Shown: positions 23,918 to 32,763, numbered from the stretch's first letter. The stretch: DNA of 35,178 nt from Acidovorax sp. (GCA_018780365.1 JADMJR010000318.1:1-35178); one strand, 5' to 3'. Program-made: numbers and translations. The notes: generated by a model from the letters alone, not told the origin.

Positions 23918-25189
23918 ATGCCTTTTGCCTCCCTCGGTCTGTCCCCTGCCCTCGTCCACGCTGCCAGCCAGGCAGGGTTTGCTGCGCCCACGCCCATCCA
24001 GGCCGGGGCCATTCCCGCCATCCTGCAGGGAGCAGACCTGCTCGGTGCGGCGCAAACGGGTTCAGGCAAAACGGCGGCCTTCGCCCTGCCCTTGCTGCAA
24101 CAGTTGCAGCTCAGTGCCACCGGCGGCCCGCGCCGGGTGCGCGCCCTGGTGCTGGTGCCCACGCGCGAGCTGGCCGCCCAGGTGGGCGAGGTGCTGCGCA
24201 GCCTGGCCCAGCACCTCTCGCAGCCGCTCAAGGTGGCCATCGTGTTTGGTGGCGTGTCGATCAACCCGCAGATGCTGGGCCTGCGCGGCGGCGCCGACAT
24301 CGTGGTGGCCACCCCGGGCCGCCTGCTGGACCTGGTGGAGCACAACGCGCTGCGCCTGTCTGCCGTGGCGCACCTGGTGCTGGACGAGGCCGACCGCCTG
24401 CTGGACCTGGGTTTTGCCGAAGAGCTGGCGCGTGTGCTGGCCCTGCTGCCCGCCCAGCGGCAGAACCTGTTCTTCTCGGCCACCTTTCCCACCGCCGTGC
24501 AGGCGCTGGCCGATGGCCTGCTGAAAAACCCGGTGCGGGTGGAAGTGCCCCACACACCCGGCAACGAACCGGCCATCGAGCAGCGCGCCATTGCGGTGGA
24601 CACCAGCCGCCGCACCCAGCTGCTGCGGCACCTGGTCAAGGAACACGACTGGTCGCGCGTGCTGGTGTTTGTGGCCACGCAATACGCCGCCGAGCATGTG
24701 GCCGAAAAACTCTACAAGGCGGGCATCTTTGCCACGCCGTTCCATGGCGGCCTGAGCCAGGGCGCGCGCAACCAGGTGCTGCAAGAGTTCAAGGACGAGC
24801 GCTGGCAGGTGGTGGTGACCACCGACCTGGCGGCCCGTGGCATTGACATTGCGCAGCTGCCTGCCGTGGTCAACTACGACCTGCCCCGTTCGGCGGTGGA
24901 CTACGTGCACCGCATTGGCCGCACGGGCCGCGCGGGCGAAAGTGGCGTGGCCGTGAGTTTTGTGACCGCCGATGCCGAGGCGCATTTCCGCCTGATCGAA
25001 AAGCGCCAGCACCTCGCCCTGCCACGCGAACAGATTGCGGGCTTTGAACCCACCGAAGCCCCCACGCCGGCATCGGCCACCGATCCGCAGGGCACTGGCG
25101 GCATCAAGGGCAAACGGCCCAGCAAAAAGGACAAACTGCGCGCAGCGGCTGCGGCATCCGACCCCAGCACCCACAAAAAAGGCTCCTGA
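23918..25189 (+). CDS. DEAD-box ATP-dependent RNA helicase, RhlE-like
   Basis: A 423-residue RNA helicase that would unwind structured RNA in ribosome assembly or RNA decay. Motifs in order: Q motif GFAAPTPIQ (20-28), Walker A AQTGSGKT (45-52), PTREL, the GG and TPGR boxes, DEAD in LVLDEADRLLDLG, SAT in FFSATFP, then VLVFVATQYAAEHVAEKL, TTDLAARGIDI and HRIGRTGRAG. The C-terminal tail (from about residue 375) is low-complexity and basic (KGKRPSKKDKLRAAAAA), as in RhlE proteins, and may bind RNA. The ATG at 23918 (MPFASLGLSPAL) matches the family start. The last codons overlap a terminator for the convergent DUF6172 gene. Confidence 0.94.
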   Translation: MPFASLGLSPALVHAASQAGFAAPTPIQAGAIPAILQGADLLGAAQTGSGKTAAFALPLLQQLQLSATGGPRRVRALVLVPTRELAAQVGEVLRSLAQHLSQPLKVAIVFGGVSINPQMLGLRGGADIVVATPGRLLDLVEHNALRLSAVAHLVLDEADRLLDLGFAEELARVLALLPAQRQNLFFSATFPTAVQALADGLLKNPVRVEVPHTPGNEPAIEQRAIAVDTSRRTQLLRHLVKEHDWSRVLVFVATQYAAEHVAEKLYKAGIFATPFHGGLSQGARNQVLQEFKDERWQVVVTTDLAARGIDIAQLPAVVNYDLPRSAVDYVHRIGRTGRAGESGVAVSFVTADAEAHFRLIEKRQHLALPREQIAGFEPTEAPTPASATDPQGTGGIKGKRPSKKDKLRAAAAASDPSTHKKGS

Positions 25190-25199
25190 ACGGAGCCTT
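25175..25199 (-). terminator. Rho-independent terminator for the DUF6172 gene, inside the helicase 3' end
   Basis: Read on the minus strand: AAGGCTCC, loop GTTCA, GGAGCCTT, followed at once by further T residues, a textbook intrinsic terminator. The stem covers the last helicase codons and its stop, so it belongs to the convergent DUF6172 gene, 60 nt upstream of it. On the plus strand there is no U-tract. Confidence 0.8.
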
Positions 25200-25258
25200 G
25201 GCAACTGCGGCGAATCCATGGTGGCCCGCCCGGGAGAGCCCAGGCAGGCGTGGCCGGG

Positions 25259-25594
25259 TCAGGCCTCGTCGTCACCCTCATCCATGTCATGGTCCCCTGC
25301 CTCACCGGCAGCGCGGGGTTGGCGTTTGGCCGGCTTGGCCAGGATTTCTACATAAAACTGGGCGCCGCCTTCGGCCGCCACCCCGTTGATGAGGCCGGTC
25401 AGGGCCGACAGATGCACCACAGCGGCATCTTCTTTGGTGCGGCCGAACTGGCAATCAAAGTCCCAGAAATCGGCACCTTCAGGGACATCACGGCGGCGTT
25501 CGCGCTTGATGTATTTGCGGATTTCGTGCTTGACGGCATCCAGAACGCGGTCGCGGTTCTTGCCTTCAACATGGAGTTGGAAATTTTTTCTCAT
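25259..25594 (-). CDS. DUF6172-family protein
   Basis: A 111-residue cytoplasmic protein of the uncharacterised DUF6172 family: KNFQLHVEGKNRDRVLDAVK, RKYIKRERRRDVPEGADFWD and FDCQFGRTKEDAAVVHLSAL are the family stretches, with the acidic tail (GDHDMDEGDDEA) typical of it. Function is unknown. The ATG at 25594 (MRKNFQLHV) is preferred; an upstream in-frame ATG at 25651 would overlap the short spacer to the diguanylate cyclase gene. It is divergent from that gene and ends with the terminator buried in the helicase gene. Confidence 0.85.
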   Translation of the reverse strand: MRKNFQLHVEGKNRDRVLDAVKHEIRKYIKRERRRDVPEGADFWDFDCQFGRTKEDAAVVHLSALTGLINGVAAEGGAQFYVEILAKPAKRQPRAAGEAGDHDMDEGDDEA

Positions 25595-25685
25595 GGGCGA
25601 TGGTACCGCCTGCCGCAGATATGGATTCCCAGCCGGGCACCCAAGTGCCACAATGGTGCATTACTTTTGGTTACCACCAAGCCCG

Positions 25686-26948
25686 ATGTTCCACGACCTC
25701 CGTCTGCTGCAAACGCTGCCAGCGGCTGTGCTCGTCACGCAGGAAGGCACCATCCGGTTTGCCAACGCCGCCGGTCAGGAGCTGCTGGAGGCGCCCAGCC
25801 TGGACCGCCTCATTGGCCGGCTGACCGCAGATTTTGTGCACCCCATGGACCAGGTGCGCTCCAGCCATCGCATCCAGCAGGTGGCCGTGCCCGAGCAGGC
25901 GGGGCGGCCCAACAAATCCTCCGAGTTCCGCATCCGCACGGCCCTGGGCAACCTGCGCATGGTGCTGATCAGCAGCGTGGCCATTGAATGGCAAGGGGCC
26001 CCCGCCGTGCTGATGTGTGGCATGGACATGACACACCAAAGCGAGATCGAGGCCCAGCTGCGCGAGAGCGAGCAGAACTTCCGCCGCCTGTTCGACAACC
26101 TCCAGGACGTGTACTACCGCACCAATGCCCAGGGCGTGGTGCAGCATGTAGGGCCGGGTGTGCGGCGGGTGCTGGGCTACGAGCCCCATGAAATAGAGGG
26201 CCACACGGCCGAGTCGTACTACCCGCAAAGCTCCGACCGCGACGCGTTCAAGGCCACCATTCTGGAAAAGGGCGAGGTGTCGGATTTCCCCGGCCAGATG
26301 GTGCGGCGCGATGGCCAGGTGATCGACATCTCCATCAGCAGCCACGCGCTGTATGACCATGCGGGCCACTTCGCCGGGGTGGAGGGCATCTACCGCGACG
26401 TGACCCAGCGCAAGAACCTGGAGCGCGAGCTGCAGCGACTGGCCACCACCGACATGCTCACCGGCATCGCCAATCGCCGCGCGTTCCTGGAATGCGCCGA
26501 ATCGGCGTATGCCCATTCGCGCACCAGCGGCGAGCCGCTGACGCTGCTGATGCTGGACCTGGACCATTTCAAGACCATCAACGACCGCTTTGGCCACCTG
26601 GAGGGCGACCGCGCGCTGGTGGCGTTTGCCCAGGCCGTCAAAAGCCAGTTGCGCGCCAGCGATGCCGTGGGCCGACTGGGGGGTGAAGAGTTTGGCGTGC
26701 TGCTGCCGCTGACCACCCTGGCCGAAGGCATGGAAGCCGCCACGCGCATCCTGGACAGCGTGCGTGCGCTGCAGCTCGCAGACGACGCAGGTCACACCTA
26801 CAGCATCACAACCAGCCTGGGCCTGGGCGCCTTCCGCCAATCTGACCGTAGCCTGCGCGACATGCTGGACCGCGCCGACCAGGCCCTGTATCTGGCCAAA
26901 CACCGGGGGCGCAACCAGATCGCGTCGCTCGAAACAGCCGACAGTTAG
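25686..26948 (+). CDS. PAS-PAS-GGDEF diguanylate cyclase
   Basis: Makes cyclic di-GMP from two GTP. The 420-residue protein has two PAS-type sensory domains (about residues 1-115 and 125-240, the second with a PAC-like end GHFAGVEGIYRDVTQRK) and a GGDEF domain from residue 250 (TTDMLTGIANRRAFLE). The active-site signature is GGEEF (332-336), intact, and the inhibitory-site motif RxxD is present as RASD (323-326) five residues upstream, so product feedback is expected. There is no membrane helix or signal peptide, so sensing is cytoplasmic. The start at 25686 is chosen; an in-frame ATG at 25653 would add 11 residues, and neither has a good ribosome site. Confidence 0.92.
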   Translation: MFHDLRLLQTLPAAVLVTQEGTIRFANAAGQELLEAPSLDRLIGRLTADFVHPMDQVRSSHRIQQVAVPEQAGRPNKSSEFRIRTALGNLRMVLISSVAIEWQGAPAVLMCGMDMTHQSEIEAQLRESEQNFRRLFDNLQDVYYRTNAQGVVQHVGPGVRRVLGYEPHEIEGHTAESYYPQSSDRDAFKATILEKGEVSDFPGQMVRRDGQVIDISISSHALYDHAGHFAGVEGIYRDVTQRKNLERELQRLATTDMLTGIANRRAFLECAESAYAHSRTSGEPLTLLMLDLDHFKTINDRFGHLEGDRALVAFAQAVKSQLRASDAVGRLGGEEFGVLLPLTTLAEGMEAATRILDSVRALQLADDAGHTYSITTSLGLGAFRQSDRSLRDMLDRADQALYLAKHRGRNQIASLETADS

Positions 26949-26995
26949 CGGCCCAGCGCTGCTCGCTCTGCCCACCCCCCTGCGGCACCAGCGCC

Positions 26996-27199
26996 TCACA
27001 TGCGCATCCGCTCCTGCTGCAGGTTCCACAGGCAGGCGGCAATCCTCAGCAGCATCTCCATCACATGCTCAGCGCCGCTGTGCGACAACTCCAGGTCGTC
27101 GATGATCATGGCCATCTGGGCGATGGCGTCCTCCGGAGCGGAGGCCCCGCCCGTTCTGGCCACTTCGGCAATGGCGATCAGTACGTCCGTGCGATTCAT
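26996..27199 (-). CDS. Conserved-looking small protein of unknown function
   Basis: A 67-residue, acidic, leucine/methionine/alanine-rich protein predicted to be mostly helical (RTDVLIAIAEVART and AEHVMEMLLRIAACLWNLQQ). I do not recognise a family. It ends 47 nt from the stop of the convergent diguanylate cyclase gene and lies 54 nt downstream of the chemoreceptor gene on the same strand. Its place between a cyclic-di-GMP enzyme and a chemoreceptor suggests a signalling role only by association. The ribosome site is weak, so the ORF is not certain. Confidence 0.5.
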   Translation of the reverse strand: MNRTDVLIAIAEVARTGGASAPEDAIAQMAMIIDDLELSHSGAEHVMEMLLRIAACLWNLQQERMRM

Positions 27200-27253
27200 G
27201 GCGGGGTGGGGTTGCAGCGCAGCAAACCAGTGCAGTGGCTGGCAGGGTGCGGG

Positions 27254-28939
27254 CTAGCGCGGTGCCATGGACAGCTGCCGGCGCGGCACCGCTCCAGCGG
27301 GCGGCGCTGACAGGGCTGCCGGCTGGGCAGGCAGTTGCCGCCCGGCGCCCCGGTGAGGGCCCTCCAGCGCGTCCACGGGCGGGCGGGTGCCATCGGGTGC
27401 CAGCCGGAACTGCTGAATCACCTCCAGCAGGCGGCGGACCTGGTTCTTCACCCCCGTGGAGGCCGACGAACTGTCATCCACCAGCGCGGCGTTCTGCTGC
27501 GTGGCGGCGTCCAGTTGCCGCACGGCCTCGCCGATCTGGGCGATGCCCCGGGCCTGCTCCTGGCCTGCGTCCTTGATCTCGTTGATGAGCGCCACGACCT
27601 GGTTCACATGCCGCACGGTGTTGGCCACACGCTCTCCGGCCTGGCCGACCAGCGCCGAGCCCCGCCCCACGCCCTGCACACTGGCCGCGATCAGGCCCCG
27701 GATCTCGCGCGCTGCGGTGCTGCTGCGCTGGGACAGCCCGCGCACCTCGCCCGCCACCACGGCAAAACCACGGCCCTGCTCGCCAGCCCGGGCCGCCTCG
27801 ACCGCCGCATTGAGGGCCAGCAAGTTGGTCTGGAACGCAATGTCGTCGATCACTTTGATGATGTCGGTGATCTTTTGCGACTGGACGTTGATCTCCTGCA
27901 TGGTGGCCACCACGTCGCGCATCACGCTGCCCCCCTCGTTCGCCACCTTGCTGGCCTCCTGCGCCAGCTGGGTGGCGCGGTGGGCGTTGTCGGTGTTGTG
28001 CTGCACGGTGATGGTGAGCTGCTCCATCGAGGCCGCCGTCTCCTGCAGGTTGGACGCCTGCACCTCCGTGCGGCGGGCCAGATCCTCCGAGCCACCGGCC
28101 ATGAGCACAGCATCCCGCGCCACGGTTTCGGTGCTGTCGCGCACCTCGGTGATCACGCGCACCAGCTGCTGGTTCATCTCCCGCAGGGCGCCCAGCAGTT
28201 CGGCGGTTTCGTCGGTTCCGTGCACCACAATCTGCGCGCTCAGGTCACCACCAGCCACGGTGCGGGCCAGCGCCACGGCCTGGCGCAGCGGGCGCGAGAT
28301 GGACCGCGTGATGACCAGGGCCATCGCCGCCCCCACCAGCAGCGCCAGCGCGGTGGCGGCCAGCATCCACACATGGATGGTTTCGCTCATCGCTTTGGCG
28401 GCGCCAAACTCCTCTTCGGCCACCTGGATCTGCAAGGCCACCAGCTGTTCGACCGCCGCCTGCACCTTCGCGGCGTGGGGGCGGATCTGGGTGATGTACA
28501 GCTCAGACCCATCGTCGTACTTGCCGGCCACCAGCGCCTGCGCCGCAGGCAGCAGCCCTTTGTCCAGGTAGTGGGTGTTGGTGTCGGCAAAAGCCTGCGC
28601 CAGGGTCTGCTCCTGCGCGCCCAGCGGCTTGGCCATATAGCCATCCCACAGGGTACGGATGCGCTCGACATTGGCCGTCAGCTCGGTGTGGCTGGCCTGC
28701 AGGTTGCTGGTGCCGGGGTCCATCAGCATGTCCATCACCAGCACCCGGTTGCGTTGGGTCAGGTGGCTGATCTCTGCCAACACCCCCAGCGGCACGGTGC
28801 GGTCCCCATACAGCGCTGCGCTGCGCTCGGTCAGGCGTTTGGCACCGCTGATGCCGCCCGCAGCCAGTGCCGAGATCAACAGCAGAAGAACTGCGAAGGC
28901 CAGGGCCAGCCTGGTGCCAATTTTTATCTTTTGAAGCAT
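27254..28939 (-). CDS. Methyl-accepting chemotaxis protein
   Basis: A 561-residue chemoreceptor. It has a transmembrane helix near residues 9-30, a periplasmic four-helix-bundle (4HB_MCP type) sensor to about residue 188, a second helix ([20 protein letters not shown]), a HAMP domain ([19 protein letters not shown]) and a signalling domain with the conserved hairpin [20 protein letters not shown] and [12 protein letters not shown]. The C-terminal 45 residues are proline-rich and lack the pentapeptide that tethers CheR and CheB. The ligand is unknown. It is divergent from pstS with 346 nt between starts, and the small 26996-27199 gene follows it. Confidence 0.94.
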   Translation of the reverse strand: MLQKIKIGTRLALAFAVLLLLISALAAGGISGAKRLTERSAALYGDRTVPLGVLAEISHLTQRNRVLVMDMLMDPGTSNLQASHTELTANVERIRTLWDGYMAKPLGAQEQTLAQAFADTNTHYLDKGLLPAAQALVAGKYDDGSELYITQIRPHAAKVQAAVEQLVALQIQVAEEEFGAAKAMSETIHVWMLAATALALLVGAAMALVITRSISRPLRQAVALARTVAGGDLSAQIVVHGTDETAELLGALREMNQQLVRVITEVRDSTETVARDAVLMAGGSEDLARRTEVQASNLQETAASMEQLTITVQHNTDNAHRATQLAQEASKVANEGGSVMRDVVATMQEINVQSQKITDIIKVIDDIAFQTNLLALNAAVEAARAGEQGRGFAVVAGEVRGLSQRSSTAAREIRGLIAASVQGVGRGSALVGQAGERVANTVRHVNQVVALINEIKDAGQEQARGIAQIGEAVRQLDAATQQNAALVDDSSSASTGVKNQVRRLLEVIQQFRLAPDGTRPPVDALEGPHRGAGRQLPAQPAALSAPPAGAVPRRQLSMAPR

Positions 28940-29285
28940 CTGAAATTCTCGTCAATGGCCCGGTGGCGGGCCGCAGGGGCCACACCACCATCACATCCCC
29001 ACAAATACGGCGAAACACCAGGGCACAGTCGTGCCAGCCCCTCTTTTCGCCAGCGGTCTGCAGCCGAGGTATGGGCTGCCAGCAAAAAGATACTATTTGT
29101 TTCAAATGACAAAGCCGTGACGCAGCGGCAAAACCATTTCCGCCATAAAGCCCATCCAGAAACATATTCATTCTTTGATAAGCTTGCCGCCTTCGCGCAC
29201 AGCGGCATGCCCCGCAAGCACGGGGCGAGACACTGCGATATTTCAATAAATACAAACACCATTCCAACAAATAACAGAAAAATTC
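28940..29285. other. Divergent control region between chemoreceptor and pstS
   Basis: 346 bases, clearly more AT-rich near pstS than the coding DNA. Structures seen: GCAGCC/GGCTGC hairpin (29060-29065 and 29074-29079); ATTTG-TTT-CAAAT palindrome (29095-29107); TGAC at 29107 and 29118, eleven bases apart, as in a Pho box; GCCCCG/CGGGGC hairpin with loop CAAGCA (29209-29226), possibly in the pstS leader. I see no clear -35/-10 pair and no open reading frame worth calling. Confidence 0.5.
29105..29123 (-). promoter_or_regulatory. Weak Pho-box-like direct repeat
   Basis: On the minus strand GTCA occurs twice, eleven bases apart (GTCACGGCTTTGTCATTT), the period of PhoB sites (CTGTCAT repeats). 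Only four to five bases per repeat match, so it is a candidate, strengthened only by its position upstream of pstS. Confidence 0.25.
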
Positions 29286-30356
29286 ATGAAATATATTTAC
29301 ACCCTCTTTGTGTTGTCATGGACATTCCTGCTGGCGGGCCCGGCCAGTGCGCAGGCCGTGACCGGCGCAGGCTCATCGGCCGCTGCGCCCATTTACCGCA
29401 GCTGGGCCAAGGCCTATACCAAAGCCACGGGCTCCCGCGTGGACTACGACCCAGTGGGCTCCAGCGCAGGCATGAAAAAAATCCAGCAGCAGGCCGTGGG
29501 CTTCGGCGCCACCGATGTCTACCCGCCCGACAAAGACCTCATCGAACATGGCTTGCTCGCCCTGCCCGTGGCCATCACCGGTATCAGCCCCATCGTCAAC
29601 CTGCCCAAGGTGCACAACACGCAGCTGCGACTGACTGGCGAAGTGCTGAGCCGCATTTTTATGGGCGAGATCAGCCGCTGGAATGCCCCGGAGATCACCG
29701 CGCTGAACCCCGAGACGCCACTGCCCGACATGCCCATCAAGGTGGTGGTGCGCGCCGACGGCTCGGGCACCACCTACAACTTCGCCGATTACCTGGGCAA
29801 GGTTAGCCCGAAATGGAAGGCAGCCTACGGGGCCAAGACCAGCATCCAATGGCCGCAGGGGTTTTTAGCGTTCAAAGGCAGTGAGGGTGTGGCCAAGGGC
29901 GTACGCGATACGGTGGGCGCCATTGGCTATGTGGATTTTGGGTATGTGGCCGAATACGGCCTGGCATCGGTGCAGATGAAGAATGCCGAGGGGGTTTTTG
30001 TGAAACCCTCCATCGATGCGTTCAAATCCGCGCTGGCCAACAGCGAATGGCCGGCCACTGGCACCTTCAACAACACCTTGACGCAAAAGCCCGGCAAATC
30101 CGTGTGGCCCATCACCATGGGCACGTTTGTGGTGTTCCCCAAGGTCACCCAGAACCCGGAGCAAACCACGCAGGCCCTCAAATTCATTATCTGGTCGTTT
30201 CTCAATGGCGATACCCTCGTCCATGAAAACAACTTTGTGCGCCTACCAGACCGGGTTCAGGCATCGGCGTTCAAGGCGATTACCTCCATCCGCGATAAAA
30301 ATGGCACCCCACTGGGCATGAGCCTGATTTCATCGTCCGCACCTTCGCAGCCATAA
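29286..30356 (+). CDS. pstS: Phosphate-binding protein PstS (orphan)
   Basis: Periplasmic phosphate receptor, 356 residues. A signal peptide covers residues 1-22 (ending GPASA-QA), then AVTGAGSSAAAPIYRSWAKA, the phosphate-contact regions GSSAGMKKIQQQ, FGATDVYPPDKDL and VVRADGSGTTYNF, and the late GAIGYVDFGYV. These fit PstS of the high-affinity phosphate ABC transporter, yet pstC, pstA, pstB and phoU are absent from the window, so it is either an additional PstS copy working with a transporter elsewhere or a phosphate sensor. The leader is AT-rich and holds a hairpin; the ribosome site is poor. The next gene encodes a CYTH-CHAD protein. Confidence 0.9.
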   Translation: MKYIYTLFVLSWTFLLAGPASAQAVTGAGSSAAAPIYRSWAKAYTKATGSRVDYDPVGSSAGMKKIQQQAVGFGATDVYPPDKDLIEHGLLALPVAITGISPIVNLPKVHNTQLRLTGEVLSRIFMGEISRWNAPEITALNPETPLPDMPIKVVVRADGSGTTYNFADYLGKVSPKWKAAYGAKTSIQWPQGFLAFKGSEGVAKGVRDTVGAIGYVDFGYVAEYGLASVQMKNAEGVFVKPSIDAFKSALANSEWPATGTFNNTLTQKPGKSVWPITMGTFVVFPKVTQNPEQTTQALKFIIWSFLNGDTLVHENNFVRLPDRVQASAFKAITSIRDKNGTPLGMSLISSSAPSQP

Positions 30357-30433
30357 TTCAATACCCATGAATATCGCCACTCCGGCCATTCATTTGAAAT
30401 ATTAACAATCCTTCATTGGCAGGCTCTGCTTTC

Positions 30434-30448
30434 CCGCCCACAGGGCGG
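30434..30448 (+). promoter_or_regulatory. Hairpin over the ribosome site of the CYTH-CHAD gene
   Basis: CCGCCC-ACA-GGGCGG forms a perfect 6-bp stem with a three-base loop ending six nt before the ATG at 30455. The right arm is the only Shine-Dalgarno-like sequence available, so the stem could lower translation. It may alternatively mark the 3' end of pstS. Confidence 0.35.
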
Positions 30449-30454
30449 CCCTTC

Positions 30455-31996
30455 ATGGAAATCGAGTTCAAATTCTGCATCCCCCCTGAGCGCCTGGCAG
30501 CCGTGCAGGCCGCAACGCGCCGGGGCACACATGCGCAAATCCGCATGGAGGCCCGCTACTTCGACACGCCCGATGCAGCGCTCTCGTCGCGTGGCATTGC
30601 GTTTCGGCTGCGCCGCGAGGGCAACCAGTGGGTGCAGACCGTCAAGGCCCTGGGCGACGGCCCGCTGGACCGCGAGGAGCACAACGTGGACCGGGGCCAA
30701 GCCCACGCCACCGGCCCTGCCCCGGAGCCACAGCCCGAACTCCACGCCGGCACCGTGGCAGGCACTCGGCTACTTCACGCGCTGCAGGCAGCCACCGGCC
30801 CGCTGACCGAAACCTATGGCACCGAGATGGACCGCGTGACGCGGGACATCGCCTTCAAGGGCGGGGTGGTGGAGCTGGCCCTGGACACCGGACGGGTCAT
30901 TGCCCATCGCGGCAAACCGCAGCAGAAAGAGGCGCGCATTTGCGAGCTGGAGCTGGAGCTCAAAGCCGGGCCGCTGGCAGGCCTCGCGGCCCTCGCCACC
31001 CGGTGGGCCACACGGCATGGGCTGTTTCTGAGCACGGTGTCCAAGGCAGAGCGTGGCGAACGCTTGCTGGCCCCGCAATGGGCCCGGCCCGCCACCAAGG
31101 CCCCCCCGATGAAGGCCGGCGGCCCCCCAAAGCACTTTCTGAACGGGCACGCGTTGCAGCGCGCGGCAGTGGCCCATTGCCTGCAGCAGATCCTGGGCAA
31201 TGCCAGCGAGATCGTGGAAGGCGGGGGCGATGAAGAGCATGTGCACCAGTTGCGCATCGGCATCCGCCGGCTGCGCACGGCCTTGAGCGAGTTGGCGCCT
31301 TTGGCACCCGGCGCGTTCAACCCTACCTGGGAGCCGCCGCTGGCAGAGGTGTTCCGGCGCCTGGGCCTGCTGCGCGATCAGGGCCAGGCCTTGCAGGCCA
31401 TCGTGGCCGACCTGCACGATGCAGGCGCGCCTGCGCTGGAGGTGCGCGCGGCGGCAAAAGAAGCCCCCGGCCCCTCTGCCGCTGCCGCTGCCACCGTGCG
31501 CACGCCAGCATTCCAGTCAGCACTGATCGCCCTCATGGCATTCACGGCCCAAGGCCATGATGCCTCGCCAGCGACAGGGGAAGAGGCCCTGGATGCCAAG
31601 CACACCCGCCGCCTGCTGCGAAAGCGATTGCGCAGCCTGCACACCAAAGTGCGCCAGGGGGCCCAGGGCTTTGCAGCGCTGCCGGTGGAGAAACAACACC
31701 GCCTGCGCAAACGCCTGAAGCGCTTGCGCTACCTCACGGAATTTGTGGAGCCTGCGCTGGACGCAGAGGGACACGCTTTCCTCGCCAGCCTGCAGCCCGC
31801 ATTGGCGGCCATGGGCCGGCTGGGCGACGAACGTGTGGCCCGCACGCTGTATGGCCAGGTCGCCACCACCGACCCCAAAGCCTGGTTTGGCGTAGGCTGG
31901 CTGGCTGCACGGCAGGCGTTGACCGTGGCGGCCTGCCAAGAGGCCCTGGGCCACATTGCCGACATGCCCCGCCTGCACAAGACGGCCCAGCGCTGA
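30455..31996 (+). CDS. CYTH-CHAD protein (inorganic triphosphatase / polyphosphate-binding)
   Basis: A 513-residue cytoplasmic protein. The N-terminal CYTH domain (about residues 1-205) opens with the metal-binding ExExK motif (EIEFK) and continues with ARYFDTPDAAL, AFRLRREGNQWVQTVK and ELELELKAG, the tunnel strands of triphosphate-hydrolysing enzymes. The C-terminal CHAD domain (about 230-510) has the histidine/arginine-rich helices HVHQLRIGIRRLRTALSEL and RLRKRLKRLRYLTEFV, which bind polyphosphate in studied relatives. Expected activity: hydrolysis of inorganic triphosphate, possibly with polyphosphate-granule targeting. It follows pstS by 98 nt in the same direction. The ATG at 30455 (MEIEFKF) places ExExK at the N-terminus as in the family. 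Confidence 0.93.
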   Translation: MEIEFKFCIPPERLAAVQAATRRGTHAQIRMEARYFDTPDAALSSRGIAFRLRREGNQWVQTVKALGDGPLDREEHNVDRGQAHATGPAPEPQPELHAGTVAGTRLLHALQAATGPLTETYGTEMDRVTRDIAFKGGVVELALDTGRVIAHRGKPQQKEARICELELELKAGPLAGLAALATRWATRHGLFLSTVSKAERGERLLAPQWARPATKAPPMKAGGPPKHFLNGHALQRAAVAHCLQQILGNASEIVEGGGDEEHVHQLRIGIRRLRTALSELAPLAPGAFNPTWEPPLAEVFRRLGLLRDQGQALQAIVADLHDAGAPALEVRAAAKEAPGPSAAAAATVRTPAFQSALIALMAFTAQGHDASPATGEEALDAKHTRRLLRKRLRSLHTKVRQGAQGFAALPVEKQHRLRKRLKRLRYLTEFVEPALDAEGHAFLASLQPALAAMGRLGDERVARTLYGQVATTDPKAWFGVGWLAARQALTVAACQEALGHIADMPRLHKTAQR

Positions 31997-32079
31997 GAGC
32001 GCTGCCACAGAGGCGGATGCGCCCCTGCCCCGGCGTGGGGCACGGCAGGGCTCCCAAGCGGGCACGGCACAATGGGCCC

Positions 32080-32763
32080 ATGACGGCATCCCCCCCTCCC
32101 CGGCGCCCCCACCCGCCTTCGCGCACCGCCCACCACGCCACCCCCGACAAAGACCAGATCGCCCTGCTGGACCCTTTCGAGCGGCTGGGCACGGACCGCA
32201 TCACCCTCGTCTCGACCCCGGAGCAGGCCGACAAGGCCTGCAACGCCCTGGCTACGGCCAGCGCCTGGGGGTTTGATACCGAATCCAAACCCACCTTCGT
32301 GCGCGATGAGGTGTCCGACGGACCCCACATCGTGCAGCTGGCCACGCTCGACACGGCCTGGGTGTTCCAGCTGCACGACCCCGGCTGCCGCGCCCGCGTG
32401 GCCGAGCTGCTGGCCCTGCGCGGCGTGACCAAGGCGGGCTTTGGCCTGGGAGACGACACCAAGCGCATCCAACACAAACTGGGCGTGCAACCGGCCGATG
32501 TGCTGGAGCTCAACACCGTGTTCCGCCAACGCGGCTACCGCAAGGACATGGGCGTGAAGGGCGCGGTGGCCGTGCTGTTCAACCGGCGCTTCATCAAGTC
32601 CAAAAAGGCCGCCACCTCCAACTGGGCCAACGCCCGGCTGACCGAAGCCCAGCTGGTCTACGCCGCCAACGATGCCTGGGCGGCGCTGCGGGTGTTCAAC
32701 GCGCTGGAGAGTTCTGCCACGCAGCAGGGTGTGGCGGCCACCAGCCAGTCACTATCAAAATAA
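32080..32763 (+). CDS. DnaQ-fold 3'-5' exonuclease (RNase D-like catalytic domain)
   Basis: A 227-residue DEDDy-type exonuclease resembling the catalytic domain of RNase D or WRN-type exonucleases. Exo I is GFDTESKPTF (DTE acids), Exo II is GFGLGDDTKRI, and Exo III is YAANDAWAALRVF with the tyrosine and aspartate. No HRDC domain follows, so it is shorter than RNase D. Substrate, RNA or DNA, is not evident. The ATG at 32080 (MTASPPPRR) begins a proline-rich leader of about 25 residues before the fold. The stop codon TAA is part of the dispersed repeat copy D. Confidence 0.9.
   Translation: MTASPPPRRPHPPSRTAHHATPDKDQIALLDPFERLGTDRITLVSTPEQADKACNALATASAWGFDTESKPTFVRDEVSDGPHIVQLATLDTAWVFQLHDPGCRARVAELLALRGVTKAGFGLGDDTKRIQHKLGVQPADVLELNTVFRQRGYRKDMGVKGAVAVLFNRRFIKSKKAATSNWANARLTEAQLVYAANDAWAALRVFNALESSATQQGVAATSQSLSK

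Noticed and set aside
25636-25649. TGGCAC-like sequence upstream of the DUF6172 gene as a sigma-54 promoter
   Set aside because: The minus strand reads TGGCACTTGGGTGCC; the -12 TTGC element is missing and the GG-to-GC spacing is off by one. It is better explained as a small GGCAC/GTGCC hairpin.
27335-29806. Plus-strand open frame of 823 codons opposite the chemoreceptor and into pstS
   Set aside because: The antisense shadow of a clear MCP gene, then the wrong frame of pstS. No domain and composition typical of a GC shadow.
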